A DNA stretch of 64,000 nucleotides, from positions 154,106 through 218,105 of the forward strand of contig NZ_CP111053.1 of assembly GCF_026250525.1 (NCBI RefSeq). Reading direction: 5' to 3'. Below, in pieces: positions 18,361-26,968 of this stretch; position 1 is the first letter of the stretch, and every line of letters begins with the position of its first letter. This stretch comes from Chondrinema litorale (GTDB lineage: Bacteria > Bacteroidota > Bacteroidia > Cytophagales > Flammeovirgaceae). Made by a program: the position numbers and the translations under genes. A model generated the notes under the pieces. That model ran no database searches. It was not told the origin of the DNA and saw nothing but the letters and a program-made list of their open reading frames with translations.

Positions 18361-19419
18361 TTGACAACATTTATAAAAAACAGTGTTTATAATCTTCCTT
18401 CAGAGCTTTATCCACAAGTAGAAACTGTATTAGATAAAGATTCAATAATTGAAGAAAGACTAGAAGCTTTTGAAGACATAATCGACTCTGAAGTGGGTGA
18501 CACAACCTTAGTAAGAGCAAGAAGTATTGAAAGAGAAAGTGGAATCCGTCAGTTATTTTTAAAGTTTGAAGGAAATAACCCTACTGGAACTCAAAAAGAC
18601 AGAATTGCTTTTGCGCAATGCCACGATGCGTTAAGACGTGGCTATGATGCACTAAGTGTAGCCACCTGTGGGAATTATGGTGTTTCTGTTTCACTAGCTG
18701 CTAAATTGGCAGGGTTAAAATGCTTTGTGCATATTCCTGAACATTACCACACAAAAAGGGTAACTGAGATGGAAGAACTTGGAGCAAACATTATAAGAAC
18801 TCCGGGTGATTATGAGAAAGCAGTTGAGATATCTAACGATGCTGCAAAAGTAAATGATTGGTACGATGCTAACCCTGGCGGTGCAAACACTCCTATCCAA
18901 CTTAAAGCTTATGCAGACATTGCATACGAAATTTATGATGAGTTAAGAGATGCTCCTAAAATTGTGGCTGTTCCTGTTTCAAATGGAACTGTACTAGCTG
19001 GTGTTTATAAAGGATTCAGTTCATTATACAGAAGAGGAAAAACCTCGCGAATTCCAATAATGGTAGCCGGTTCTTCATATAAAAAAAACCCAATTGTTCA
19101 TTCATTTTTAAAGAACAAAGATAATTATGAAGACCTACAACCAGAAAATATTAAAGAAACCATCATTAACGAACCGCTAATTAACTGGCATTCATTTGAT
19201 GGTGATTTAGCTTTACAAGCTATTAGAAATACAAATGGATGGGCAGAAAATATTAGTGATAAAAGCATGATAGATTATGCAAGAATTCTTAGTGAAAAAG
19301 AAGGCTTAAAAGTACTACCAGCATCTACTGCTGGGTTAATAGCTATTATTAAACATCACCAAAAAGCTTCTTTAGAAAATGATCGCTTTGTAGCGATACT
19401 TACCGGTAAAAACAGCTGA
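18361..19419 (+). CDS. Threonine synthase-like PLP enzyme
   Basis: 352 aa from a TTG start; no ATG lies near and the N-terminal residues before the fold would otherwise be lost. It is a fold-type II PLP enzyme: the PLP lysine is in EGNNPTGTQKDRIAF (about residue 79), a substrate loop ATCGNYGVSVSLAAKLAG follows, and the phosphate-binding loop is VPVSNGTVLAG. Threonine synthase converts O-phosphohomoserine to threonine, but here the Thr-synthase signature is loose and diaminopropionate-lyase-like or cystathionine-synthase-like activity is also possible. It is the first gene of a plus-strand run with ppk2 17 bp downstream. Confidence 0.75.
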   Translation: MTTFIKNSVYNLPSELYPQVETVLDKDSIIEERLEAFEDIIDSEVGDTTLVRARSIERESGIRQLFLKFEGNNPTGTQKDRIAFAQCHDALRRGYDALSVATCGNYGVSVSLAAKLAGLKCFVHIPEHYHTKRVTEMEELGANIIRTPGDYEKAVEISNDAAKVNDWYDANPGGANTPIQLKAYADIAYEIYDELRDAPKIVAVPVSNGTVLAGVYKGFSSLYRRGKTSRIPIMVAGSSYKKNPIVHSFLKNKDNYEDLQPENIKETIINEPLINWHSFDGDLALQAIRNTNGWAENISDKSMIDYARILSEKEGLKVLPASTAGLIAIIKHHQKASLENDRFVAILTGKNS

Positions 19420-19436
19420 GTTTAAAAATTAAATTA

Positions 19437-20192
19437 ATGATTGAAGACGATTTTATTCCTGGCAGTCCTAATGCTATTGAGTTGGAGAAACTGCAAATTG
19501 AACTAGTTAAATTGCAAAAATGGGTTCAGGAAAACGACAAGCGCATGGCTATCATCTTCGAAGGTAGAGATACTGCAGGCAAAGGAGGTGCAATACTCCG
19601 GTTCACACAGTTTCTTAATCCAAGAGCCATGAGGATCGTTGCACTACCAAAACCTACTGAAGTCGAAAAAGGACAATGGTATTTTCAAAGATATGCTAAA
19701 CACTTACCCAACCCTGGTGAAATGGTATTTTTTGACAGAAGTTGGTATAATAGATCTGTTGTTGAACCTGTAATGGGTTTTTGCACGCCAGAGCAATACG
19801 AGCGATTTATGAAGCAGGTACCTTTGTTTGAAAATATGCTAATAGAAGATGGTATCATTCTAATAAAATTCTGGTTTTCAATTAGTATTAATGAGCAAAA
19901 ACACAGATTAGAACAAAGGAAAATTAACCCATTAAAACAATGGAAGCTAAGTACTGTAGATATGCTGGCTCAAAGTAAATGGGACGAATTTACCAGACAT
20001 AAAGAAATCATGTTTAGCAGAACACATTCTGAAAATGCTCCATGGATAATTATTCAAGGAAATAATAAACCTTCTGCTAGAATTGAGGCAATTCGCTACG
20101 TAATTAATATGGTGGATTACGACGAAAAAGGTTGTTCCGGTGTATCTTTGAATGTAAATAACGACATACTTTCAAAATTTCAACCGACTTAG
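19437..20192 (+). CDS. ppk2: Polyphosphate kinase 2 family protein
   Basis: 251 aa, a one-domain PPK2. The Walker A motif is FEGRDTAGKGGAILRF (about residues 39-54), the lid/Walker B region has FDRSWYNRSVVEPVMGF (about 98-114), and the usual KFWFSISINEQKHRLEQR follows. PPK2 enzymes move phosphate between polyphosphate and nucleotides, most often to make GTP or ATP from the diphosphate or monophosphate. The subclass cannot be decided by eye. It lies 17 bp after the PLP-enzyme gene and 3 bp before the AspA-like gene, so it is almost certainly co-transcribed. Confidence 0.93.
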   Translation: MIEDDFIPGSPNAIELEKLQIELVKLQKWVQENDKRMAIIFEGRDTAGKGGAILRFTQFLNPRAMRIVALPKPTEVEKGQWYFQRYAKHLPNPGEMVFFDRSWYNRSVVEPVMGFCTPEQYERFMKQVPLFENMLIEDGIILIKFWFSISINEQKHRLEQRKINPLKQWKLSTVDMLAQSKWDEFTRHKEIMFSRTHSENAPWIIIQGNNKPSARIEAIRYVINMVDYDEKGCSGVSLNVNNDILSKFQPT

Positions 20193-20195
20193 ATA

Positions 20196-21263
20196 ATGAA
20201 CAAGCTTTTTAATTTATTTGATATGGCCAAAGCAATTATATGCTTTGGCATTTTATTTTTCTTACCCAATTTATCCTTCTCCCAAAACTCCGAATCAATA
20301 CCCCATATCACCAAAATTGATTTGGAAAATATAACACCCGGAACCAAGAATAATTACTGGCTCAAAATATCAGAAGATGGTCTAGGTCAAGATATAAATA
20401 TACCTGTAGTTATTTTAAAAGGTGCTAATGACGGACCAGTACTTGCTATTAATGCTGCTATTCACGGTAATGAATTAAACGGAATTCCTATTATTCATCA
20501 CATTATAAACACTGTGAATCCAGCTGAGATGAACGGTACTATTATAGCTATTCCAATTACCAATGTGCCTGCATACCAAGATAATAATAGATTATTTCCT
20601 GATCAAACAGATTTAAATCGAACAATGCCTGGCAAAGTCAACGGTAATGAAAGCCAGTTTTATGCATTCCAATTACTAGATAAACTCAAAGGCAACTGCG
20701 ATTATGTAATAGATCTGCATACAGCAAGTTTTGGTAGAATTAATACACATTATGTACGAGCAGATTTGCAAGATCCCATACTCGCTAAAATGGCTGAAAT
20801 ACAAAATCCACAAATTATTCTCAATGGAAAAGCAGCTAGTACTGCAAATGCAGATGGCACCCTTAGAAGTGCTTTAGCAGCCAATAATATAAAATGTATT
20901 ACCATAGAACTTGGTAACCCTCAGGTTTTTCAAGAAGATATGAAACAAGCTGGAATTATAGGTATTCAAAATACTTTGGCATATCTAAAAATCTTAAATA
21001 TACATGTGGCCGCTCCTAAACACCCTGTAGTACGTTGCTCCAAATCTTATTGGATATATACAGATGCTGGTGGAATTTTAGAAGTAATACCTGTTGTAAA
21101 CCAAACCATAGAAAAAGGTCAAAAAATCGCAATGCTGTACGATTCTTTTGGAGAAGTAAAACAAACTTATTATGCCCCAGAAAAAGGAATTGTAATTGGC
21201 AAGAGTAGTAATCCAGTAAGCCCAGCAGGAGCAAGAATTCTGCATCTGGGAATTATCGAATAA
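20196..21263 (+). CDS. Succinylglutamate desuccinylase/aspartoacylase family zinc deacylase
   Basis: 355 aa with an N-terminal hydrophobic segment (about 13-29, ending LSFSQ) that looks like a signal peptide, so the enzyme may act in the periplasm. The M14-like zinc site is visible: AAIHGNELNGIPIIHHI (His and Glu ligands, about residues 91-107) and YVIDLHTASFGR (His ligand, about 172-183). The remainder fits AstE/AspA-type N-acyl amino acid hydrolases. The substrate is unknown. Translational coupling to ppk2 is suggested by the 3-bp gap. Confidence 0.85.
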   Translation: MNKLFNLFDMAKAIICFGILFFLPNLSFSQNSESIPHITKIDLENITPGTKNNYWLKISEDGLGQDINIPVVILKGANDGPVLAINAAIHGNELNGIPIIHHIINTVNPAEMNGTIIAIPITNVPAYQDNNRLFPDQTDLNRTMPGKVNGNESQFYAFQLLDKLKGNCDYVIDLHTASFGRINTHYVRADLQDPILAKMAEIQNPQIILNGKAASTANADGTLRSALAANNIKCITIELGNPQVFQEDMKQAGIIGIQNTLAYLKILNIHVAAPKHPVVRCSKSYWIYTDAGGILEVIPVVNQTIEKGQKIAMLYDSFGEVKQTYYAPEKGIVIGKSSNPVSPAGARILHLGIIE

Positions 21264-21300
21264 AAAAATGTGACTTTTCAAGATTCGCACGTACCAGCTA

Positions 21301-21975
21301 ATGTATTTTAATTTAACTGGTAAAAGAATGTTGCTTGAAAAATCAGCTTTTGAAGAAGCCAATGTTGATCCAATTCAACAATTAATTGATGATATTGCCA
21401 ACAAAGGCTTCGGTGTTATCCAAAACTTTTTGAATCTTACTGAAACTCTTTCTTTAAAAAATATCGCAAACAATGCCTACGAAAATGAAGTGATGAGACC
21501 AGCAGGTATTGGTAAAGATGATAATTACAGAGTAGTAGAAAAAATTCGTGGTGACTATATCAAATGGATTGATAAAAAATCTGCTTTCCCCGAAACACAA
21601 AACTTTCTTGACAAAATAAACAATCTTAAAACTGAACTTAAGCGAGGCTTATATTTAGGAATTCAAGATATTGAATGCCATTTTGCTATATACCCTTCTG
21701 GTTCTTTTTATAAGAAACACCTAGACCAACATCAACATACTAAAACAAGAGTACTAACTTTTGTATGCTATCTTAATGAATCTTGGTTACCAGATTATGG
21801 TGGTGCATTTAGAGCTTATCATGAAATTGGTAATGAAGAATTATATACAGATATTTATCCAGAATGTGGCAAATTAGTCTGTTTTAGAAGTGATATAATC
21901 GAGCATGAAGTAATGCCCGTTTTTACTGAAAGATACAGCATAACTGGCTGGATGCTCGATAGTTTAATTTTATAA
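21301..21975 (+). CDS. 2OG-Fe(II) oxygenase, prolyl 4-hydroxylase-like
   Basis: 224 aa. The double-stranded beta-helix core lies at about 118-222. Iron ligands: HLD in SFYKKHLDQHQHTK (about residues 141-143) and the distal His in DIIEHEVMPVFTERYSITGW, with the Arg about ten residues later that binds 2-oxoglutarate. This matches bacterial proline or peptidyl-proline hydroxylases of the P4Hc type. The start ATG at 21301 is 37 bp after the deacylase stop; a later in-frame ATG at codon 10 is possible. It is the last gene of the four-gene run and ends at a terminator. Confidence 0.85.
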   Translation: MYFNLTGKRMLLEKSAFEEANVDPIQQLIDDIANKGFGVIQNFLNLTETLSLKNIANNAYENEVMRPAGIGKDDNYRVVEKIRGDYIKWIDKKSAFPETQNFLDKINNLKTELKRGLYLGIQDIECHFAIYPSGSFYKKHLDQHQHTKTRVLTFVCYLNESWLPDYGGAFRAYHEIGNEELYTDIYPECGKLVCFRSDIIEHEVMPVFTERYSITGWMLDSLIL

Positions 21976-21983
21976 AAAATATT

Positions 21984-22026
21984 AAAACATCATAGAAAGG
22001 CTCGATCACTTTTTATGATGTTTTTT
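21984..22026. terminator. Convergent terminator between the oxygenase and histidine kinase genes
   Basis: An 11-bp stem AAAACATCATA/TATGATGTTTT with flanking A and T tracts, so it can serve both converging transcripts. The right arm overlaps the last codons of the minus-strand histidine kinase. Confidence 0.8.
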
Positions 22027-23895
22027 GTTTAGGTTTGAATTTGCCATGTTTTTGAGAGAAATTAAAAACTTTGTATACACTCCCGCTTCCGACTCTACAC
22101 TAATTTCCCCTTCAAGCTTATCTAAAATTTCTTTCACAATATATAGCCCTAAACCTGAGCCTGCTTTGTGCTGGTTTGCTCGATAAAACATATTAAAAAT
22201 CTTACTTAAATGCTCTTTTAAAATGCCTTGTCCATTATCATAAACTTCAATTTGAACTTGTTTCTCATCCACTTTGGCAATCAATCTAATTTCACTCGAT
22301 ACATTATAAGTTCGTTTGTACCTAATTGCATTAGAAATCAAATTATTTAAAATAATCGATAAGCGCGTTTTATCACTTAAAAAAGAGTTTGGTTGGTCAA
22401 CATCAATTTTAAAATTAATGTCTTTAGCATCTTCTGAAAACTGTTGGCTTTCTATTAATTCAGAAAAAAAAGTATGCAGATTTATAGATTCTGGATGTAT
22501 CTCTTGTTGTGCATTTCTTGAGAGTTCTGATATCTCTTTGATGAAATCCAGAAGTTTATTTATACTCTTTTTGGTAAGGTCGATAAACTCTTGTCTTGAT
22601 TGCTTATTTGTTTCATTTTCAATTAAAGACAATAAACCTTGCACTGAGTTTAGTGGAGATTTTAAATCATGCGAAACCCGATAAACAAATCGATCTAGTT
22701 CTTCATTACTTTGACTCAAACTAGCATTTAAGTTTAGCAACTTTTGATTTAACTCATTTAAAGATTGTTCTTTTATTTTCTCTTGAGTAATATCTCTTGT
22801 AATCACCAAATATGCAGTAATATCGCCATTTCTATCTTTAATAACAGAGGCATGGTTTTCTCCCCAAATTACCTTACCACCTTTTTTTACAAATTGCAAT
22901 TTGGTTTTGATAATCTCACTTTTAGATTCTTTGTGAATAGCTATAACATCTTTGTAAGACTCCGGAGTTAAAATATCCCTCATCTTAAGCGTAATCACAT
23001 CATCTGGTTTGTAACCAAGCACTTTTTCTACTGATGGGCTGAAATACAAAAAATTCATTTTAGCATCAAGTAAAAAAATAATATCAGATGAATGATCTGC
23101 TAATAGCCTATACTTCCTTTCACTTTCTTCTAGGCGATATTTTTGACTTGTAAAATCGGTTACATCAAAAATGAAAACTAATAGCTTATCTACCTCAGTA
23201 CCATTTTTAATTGGTATAAAATGTATTTCATAACTACGGATGGAGCCATCAACTAAATTTTCCTCAAATATCTTTAACTCCTCTCCTCTTAGTCCTTTTT
23301 CAAAATAGGATAATCTCTTAGATTTATTTGTCTCGCTAATTACCTCAAATATATTCGAGTTCTTATTTAAATCTTTGTAGATAACTTTTTTGTAGAAGTT
23401 TTTAAATTCTCTACTAGCATATAAAATATTATATGATTTGTCTATCATATATACAAATGCAGGTAGTGCTTCGAGCGATTGCTCTAAATAATAATTACTT
23501 TGTTCAGCTCTTTCCTTATCAAGCTTATGTTCTGTTATATTTTCTATTCTTACACTATGATAATACTTTTCTCCAGCTTTGATTTTTTTGATAGTAATGG
23601 CACCCCAAAATGTCTTACCTGTACAAGTAAGATATTCGTATTCGGTTTGCCAAACTTTATTTTTACTTAGTGTTTCTCTAATTGCTGACCTTTCTTCTAT
23701 AGAGAGTGGTTTTTTATGGTATTTATGACCAAAATTACCTATAAAGTCTTCTTGCGATTGAAACTCAAACATTTCAACAGCACTATCATTACAATACTCA
23801 ATTGCCAAGTCATTAGTATTGGTAAGGAAAATTGCATCCGGAGATTCATTAAGAAGTATTTTGAATAATTCAATATCCGCATTGGCATTTCCCAT
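22006..23895 (-). CDS. Multi-PAS sensor histidine kinase
   Basis: 629 aa with no membrane helix, so cytoplasmic. Three PAS domains are visible at about 5-130, 135-255 and 258-375 (for example ESPDAIFLTNTNDLAIEYCN and ADHSSDIIFLLDAKMNFLYF). The HisKA H-box is DRFVYRVSHDLKSPLNSVQG (about 398-417, catalytic His in SHDLKSP). The HATPase domain carries NNLISNAIRY, VYDNGQGI and HKAGSGLGLYIVKEIL. There is no receiver domain and no response regulator next to it. It resembles the kinase at 31848-33770 in its H-box and ATPase parts, so the two are probably paralogues. Confidence 0.92.
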   Translation of the reverse strand: MGNANADIELFKILLNESPDAIFLTNTNDLAIEYCNDSAVEMFEFQSQEDFIGNFGHKYHKKPLSIEERSAIRETLSKNKVWQTEYEYLTCTGKTFWGAITIKKIKAGEKYYHSVRIENITEHKLDKERAEQSNYYLEQSLEALPAFVYMIDKSYNILYASREFKNFYKKVIYKDLNKNSNIFEVISETNKSKRLSYFEKGLRGEELKIFEENLVDGSIRSYEIHFIPIKNGTEVDKLLVFIFDVTDFTSQKYRLEESERKYRLLADHSSDIIFLLDAKMNFLYFSPSVEKVLGYKPDDVITLKMRDILTPESYKDVIAIHKESKSEIIKTKLQFVKKGGKVIWGENHASVIKDRNGDITAYLVITRDITQEKIKEQSLNELNQKLLNLNASLSQSNEELDRFVYRVSHDLKSPLNSVQGLLSLIENETNKQSRQEFIDLTKKSINKLLDFIKEISELSRNAQQEIHPESINLHTFFSELIESQQFSEDAKDINFKIDVDQPNSFLSDKTRLSIILNNLISNAIRYKRTYNVSSEIRLIAKVDEKQVQIEVYDNGQGILKEHLSKIFNMFYRANQHKAGSGLGLYIVKEILDKLEGEISVESEAGVYTKFLISLKNMANSNLNKKHHKK

Positions 23896-23967
23896 ATAAT
23901 GTCAGTTTAGATAGGTTAGCTGTTCAATTATAGGTATTTTTTTGATTTTATAACAACATGTACTCAA

Positions 23968-24387
23968 TTAAAATCTAGATTTTCTTTTCGCTTTTTTAAT
24001 TCTATCACTTCTGTGTTTTTCTTTCGCTCTTTCAGCTTCTGGTCTCTGAGGCACATCACCCTTAGAATCTATAAGAGCTTTTATTCCATCAGATATGGCA
24101 TCTTTCTGACTGTATTCGAAATTTCCATTTCTTCGCTCATAGTAAACTATGTCTTTAATTTTTTCCATAACCTCAAAATCTAATAAAAAAGACTGCCTTA
24201 CTGGTTTGTCTTCTACTTCAGGTTCTGGTTCTCTCATTTTTGGGGTTTCTCTTACAGGCGTATTGTCTTCTTTATCTTCCTGTTCTTTTTTTTCATCATC
24301 ACTATCCTTCTTGAAATTATCAAGCGGATGGCGTTCTGATCTTTTTGTATTTGCTTTTCTGAATAAATCTGTGGTTTTTTTCTCCAT
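23968..24387 (-). CDS. ParB-role partition partner, ribbon-helix-helix-like
   Basis: 139 aa. The N-terminal 65 residues are charged and look disordered (runs of Asp, Glu, Lys and Pro). The C-terminal half has a beta segment PVRQSFLLD followed by two helices (EVMEKIKDIVYYERR and SQKDAISDGIKALID), which fits a ribbon-helix-helix DNA-binding fold, and ends in a Lys/Arg-rich tail. It lies 42 bp downstream of parA on the same strand. Small RHH proteins in this position are the centromere-binding partners in type Ib partition systems. There is no ParB/Spo0J nuclease-like domain. The assignment rests on fold impression and position. Confidence 0.7.
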   Translation of the reverse strand: MEKKTTDLFRKANTKRSERHPLDNFKKDSDDEKKEQEDKEDNTPVRETPKMREPEPEVEDKPVRQSFLLDFEVMEKIKDIVYYERRNGNFEYSQKDAISDGIKALIDSKGDVPQRPEAERAKEKHRSDRIKKAKRKSRF

Positions 24388-24390
24388 AAC

Positions 24391-24408
24391 TTAACTAGTA
24401 TTAATACT
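24391..24408. promoter_or_regulatory. Repeat motif in the parA-parB gap, candidate RHH-protein site
   Basis: The 14-mer TTAACTAGTATTAA at 24391-24404 occurs again exactly at 25250-25263 upstream of parA. Here it overlaps the palindrome AGTATTAATACT (24397-24408). Shared sites in both gaps suggest a binding site for the small partition protein. Confidence 0.5.
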
Positions 24409-24429
24409 CCAAAAAAAATTTACTCCTGC

Positions 24430-25179
24430 TTATCTACTAATTATTTCATCGGTGAGGTTTTTAAAGTCTACAGCACCATTACTTTCTGGCGCATATTCCA
24501 AAATACTTTTGCCTAAGGTTGGCGCTTCTTGTAAAGCTACATTTACTCTTATAAATGTATTTAAAAGCATCTCCTCCCCTACCATCTCTTTTACTTCTTC
24601 GGTTAATGCTCTTGTTAAAAGTTTTCGCTGATCGTATTGATTAAAATATGCTCCTTTAAATTTTAATCCAGGATTGATAAATTCTTTAACTTTATCTATA
24701 GTTTCTAAAACTTCATGCAAACCATCAAGACTGTATTTTTGAGCATGTATTGGTACATAAACAGATTCTGCTGCAGAAAGCGCATTAATAGTTAGCAAAC
24801 CCAAACTTGGTGGACTATCTAATATTATGTAGTCACATTGCCCTTCTAATGCTTTAATCTTATTTTTAAGAATATACTCTCTGCCAATTTCATTTAGCAT
24901 CTCTATTTCGAAGTTGGCAAGTGCTTTGGTACAAGGGATCAATAACAGATTATCGTTTATAGCTTCAACTGCTTCTTCAATTCCATATTCATCAAACAAA
25001 ACACCTTGTATGGTATAATCTGGTTTTTCAATACCTAGTCCTTTAGATAAATTTGCTTGAGGATCAAGATCTATCATTACTACTTTTTTTCCAGACTTAG
25101 ATAATATTTCACTGATTGCACTCACTGAAGTTGTTTTACCAACTCCTCCTTTCTGATTTGATATAGCAATGATTTCCAT
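24430..25179 (-). CDS. parA: ParA partition ATPase
   Basis: 249 aa, the short ParA/Soj class without an N-terminal HTH. It begins MEIIAISNQKGGVGKTTSVS with the deviant Walker A, then VVMIDLDPQANLSKGLGIEK (A' motif) and CDYIILDSPPSLGLLTINAL (Walker B). It hydrolyses ATP on the nucleoid to move and position replicon copies. The short form with a small RHH partner downstream is the type Ib arrangement, which normally has its centromere upstream of parA; the AT-rich repeat zone at 25180-25650 is in that place. Confidence 0.93.
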   Translation of the reverse strand: MEIIAISNQKGGVGKTTSVSAISEILSKSGKKVVMIDLDPQANLSKGLGIEKPDYTIQGVLFDEYGIEEAVEAINDNLLLIPCTKALANFEIEMLNEIGREYILKNKIKALEGQCDYIILDSPPSLGLLTINALSAAESVYVPIHAQKYSLDGLHEVLETIDKVKEFINPGLKFKGAYFNQYDQRKLLTRALTEEVKEMVGEEMLLNTFIRVNVALQEAPTLGKSILEYAPESNGAVDFKNLTDEIISR

Positions 25180-25756
25180 ATTAATTGATTAATATTGATA
25201 TTAATTAGTTTATATTAATGATTATTTATATATACAATATTAACTAGTATTAAACTGTATTCATAATATTTCATCTATGTTTATTAATATTTTTTGATAT
25301 TACTTTTAGTATTGTTAATCATTGTTTTAAACAACTCTCAATTGGACGATATAAGCTCCAGGATAAAGGCAAAATAAAGCGATTTAAGGGATTTTATAAT
25401 TGATAATACTCAATTATACCAGTCTGGCAGTTTAAGCCTCTTAATTGAAATACTTTGAGTGATACATATCAATTCATATTAGTATTAAATAATATGTATT
25501 AAGTCATATCAATAAAAATAATGTTAACTATTACATATTAATATTATCTATTATACATTAATTAATACCAATAAATAATATATTAAACAATAATTATAAA
25601 TGAATACTGATTAATATCAATATATACGGATATTAATCAGTATTCATATTTTACATACGAGAAAGACTTGTAAAATATTTTAGAAAAGTAGTAGGGAGGA
25701 TGAGTGATTCTTTAAATAGTAAAATTGAAAAAAGCAGGGGAATCAATCCTGCTCTT
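25180..25756. promoter_or_regulatory. AT-rich repeat zone between parA and rep, candidate centromere (parS)
   Basis: About 575 bp of extreme AT content full of TATTAATAT-like and AGTATTAA motifs (for example 25250-25263, 25481-25488 and several around 25191-25240 and 25530-25560). It includes the perfect 19-bp inverted repeat described separately. There is no reading frame. It should contain the parA promoter and may be the centromere bound by the small partner protein; part could also be the DNA-unwinding element of the origin. Confidence 0.5.
25600..25647. repeat. Perfect 19-bp inverted repeat with 10-bp spacer
   Basis: The left arm ATGAATACTGATTAATATC (25600-25618) is matched exactly by its reverse complement at 25629-25647; the spacer is AATATATACG. 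It lies 109 bp past the rep stop codon and about 420 bp upstream of parA. It has no T tract on either side, so it is not a standard terminator. Binding site for a dimeric partition or replication protein is the likely role. Confidence 0.75.
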
Positions 25757-26749
25757 TTACTTGCTGTTATCTGTTTCGGATAGGAATAGGATGAATTTCT
25801 TTTCACCATAAGCACCCATGTCTTCTTTCCAATCGCTAATTATAGAAAGTTTCATGGCTGTACTAAATGCTTTTTCAATTGTTTTCTTAATTCTGCTATG
25901 GTTGTTGTTTTCCTTGTATCTTTCGAGTCTCATTATCTCCGAAAGACGTTGGTAACCATATTCGATTGTTCTTGCCTTGGCACAATGCGATGCCTGATAA
26001 AGACACTTTATAAATAATTCTACTCCAGAATTAGGTCTACCAGTATTTATCTCTCTTAAACGCTTATTTAAGTTTGCTGGCAAATTAAAGTAGGTGTTTT
26101 TGTTTTCTTTAGTAAAATCGAAGAATACAGAATCAATTGTAATCTTAAAGAATGTACCTTTCTTTACACCCGAAAGCGTTTCGAGCTGTTGTACTTTATG
26201 TAATTGTACAAGAGGGGAGATAGATATTTCTTTAATTCTTGTTTTCTTGTCTTTACTCAAATATTCACGAGGAATTACAAACTCTTTTCTATGTAAATTG
26301 AGTATTGCCTCACGAATTAACTCTCTTTGTTTAGGGTTAAATTTGCCATTTATTTTTTTAGCTCCACTGTTTTCGTAAAGTTCAGAAAGACTAAAAACAA
26401 AATAGGCTCTTTCGATATCTTCGTAATGCTTGAGTTTGCCAAAAAAACGAGCTTCTTGTGCCATTTTTACAATAGCAGTCAAAACTCTTACCTCATTAGC
26501 ACTAAGCTCTTTGGTAATAATTGCTCTATATTTTTCTGGTACTTTTTGTTCAATCTCTGGTGGAAACTCAATAGAATATTTACCACCTTTTTCATTTAGG
26601 TTAAGTACTCGTTCTATTGACTTACTTATCTTGAGCGCATTCTTACTCTCAAGTGCTCCTGTTTCATCATATAAAGAAAGTTGTCTAACCTGTTGCCTGG
26701 TTTCAATCTTGAGGAGCTTATCCGGATAGTGAATATATTTTTCTTGCAT
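25757..26749 (-). CDS. Plasmid-type replication initiator (Rep_3-like, two winged helices)
   Basis: 330 aa. The middle part (about 75-190) holds a first winged-helix-like region (ELSANEVRVLTAIVKMAQEA, QRELIREAILNLHRKEFVIP). A second follows at about 210-320 (YFNLPANLNKRLREINTGRP, AKARTIEYGYQRLSEIMRLE, SRIKKTIEKAFSTAMKL). I see no Walker motif or nuclease site, as expected for an iteron-binding initiator. The gene is between a small HTH gene with an iteron array on one side and a parAB operon on the other, which is the main support. Sequence similarity to named Rep families could not be tested; the role is strongly implied by context. Confidence 0.8.
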   Translation of the reverse strand: MQEKYIHYPDKLLKIETRQQVRQLSLYDETGALESKNALKISKSIERVLNLNEKGGKYSIEFPPEIEQKVPEKYRAIITKELSANEVRVLTAIVKMAQEARFFGKLKHYEDIERAYFVFSLSELYENSGAKKINGKFNPKQRELIREAILNLHRKEFVIPREYLSKDKKTRIKEISISPLVQLHKVQQLETLSGVKKGTFFKITIDSVFFDFTKENKNTYFNLPANLNKRLREINTGRPNSGVELFIKCLYQASHCAKARTIEYGYQRLSEIMRLERYKENNNHSRIKKTIEKAFSTAMKLSIISDWKEDMGAYGEKKFILFLSETDNSK

Positions 26750-26761
26750 GTCAATAATCTT

Positions 26762-26968
26762 TTATCGGTTTATTACCTCACAAATCCGAATCATTTCATC
26801 CGCAGTAAACTTTCTCTCCTTTATCTTGCGATCAAAAGTTGTTCTAGGGATACCCGTTTCTCTCACGATATATGACTTAGTCATACCATATGACCTAATC
26901 ACAAATGGCAATTCTTTTTGTAGTTCAAAAAATGCTTTTGCTATCTCTGTATTTATTCTGTGAGGCAT
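26762..26968 (-). CDS. Small Cro/Xre-like HTH regulator upstream of rep
   Basis: 68 aa. The segment VIRSYGMTKSYIVRETGIPR-TTFDRKIKERKFTADEMIRICEVI forms a compact helix-turn-helix of the Cro/phage-repressor type. The gene ends 12 bp before the rep start on the same strand, so both are probably read from one promoter next to the iterons. A role in controlling rep expression and copy number is inferred from position. Shortness is normal for such regulators. Confidence 0.75.
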   Translation of the reverse strand: MPHRINTEIAKAFFELQKELPFVIRSYGMTKSYIVRETGIPRTTFDRKIKERKFTADEMIRICEVINR

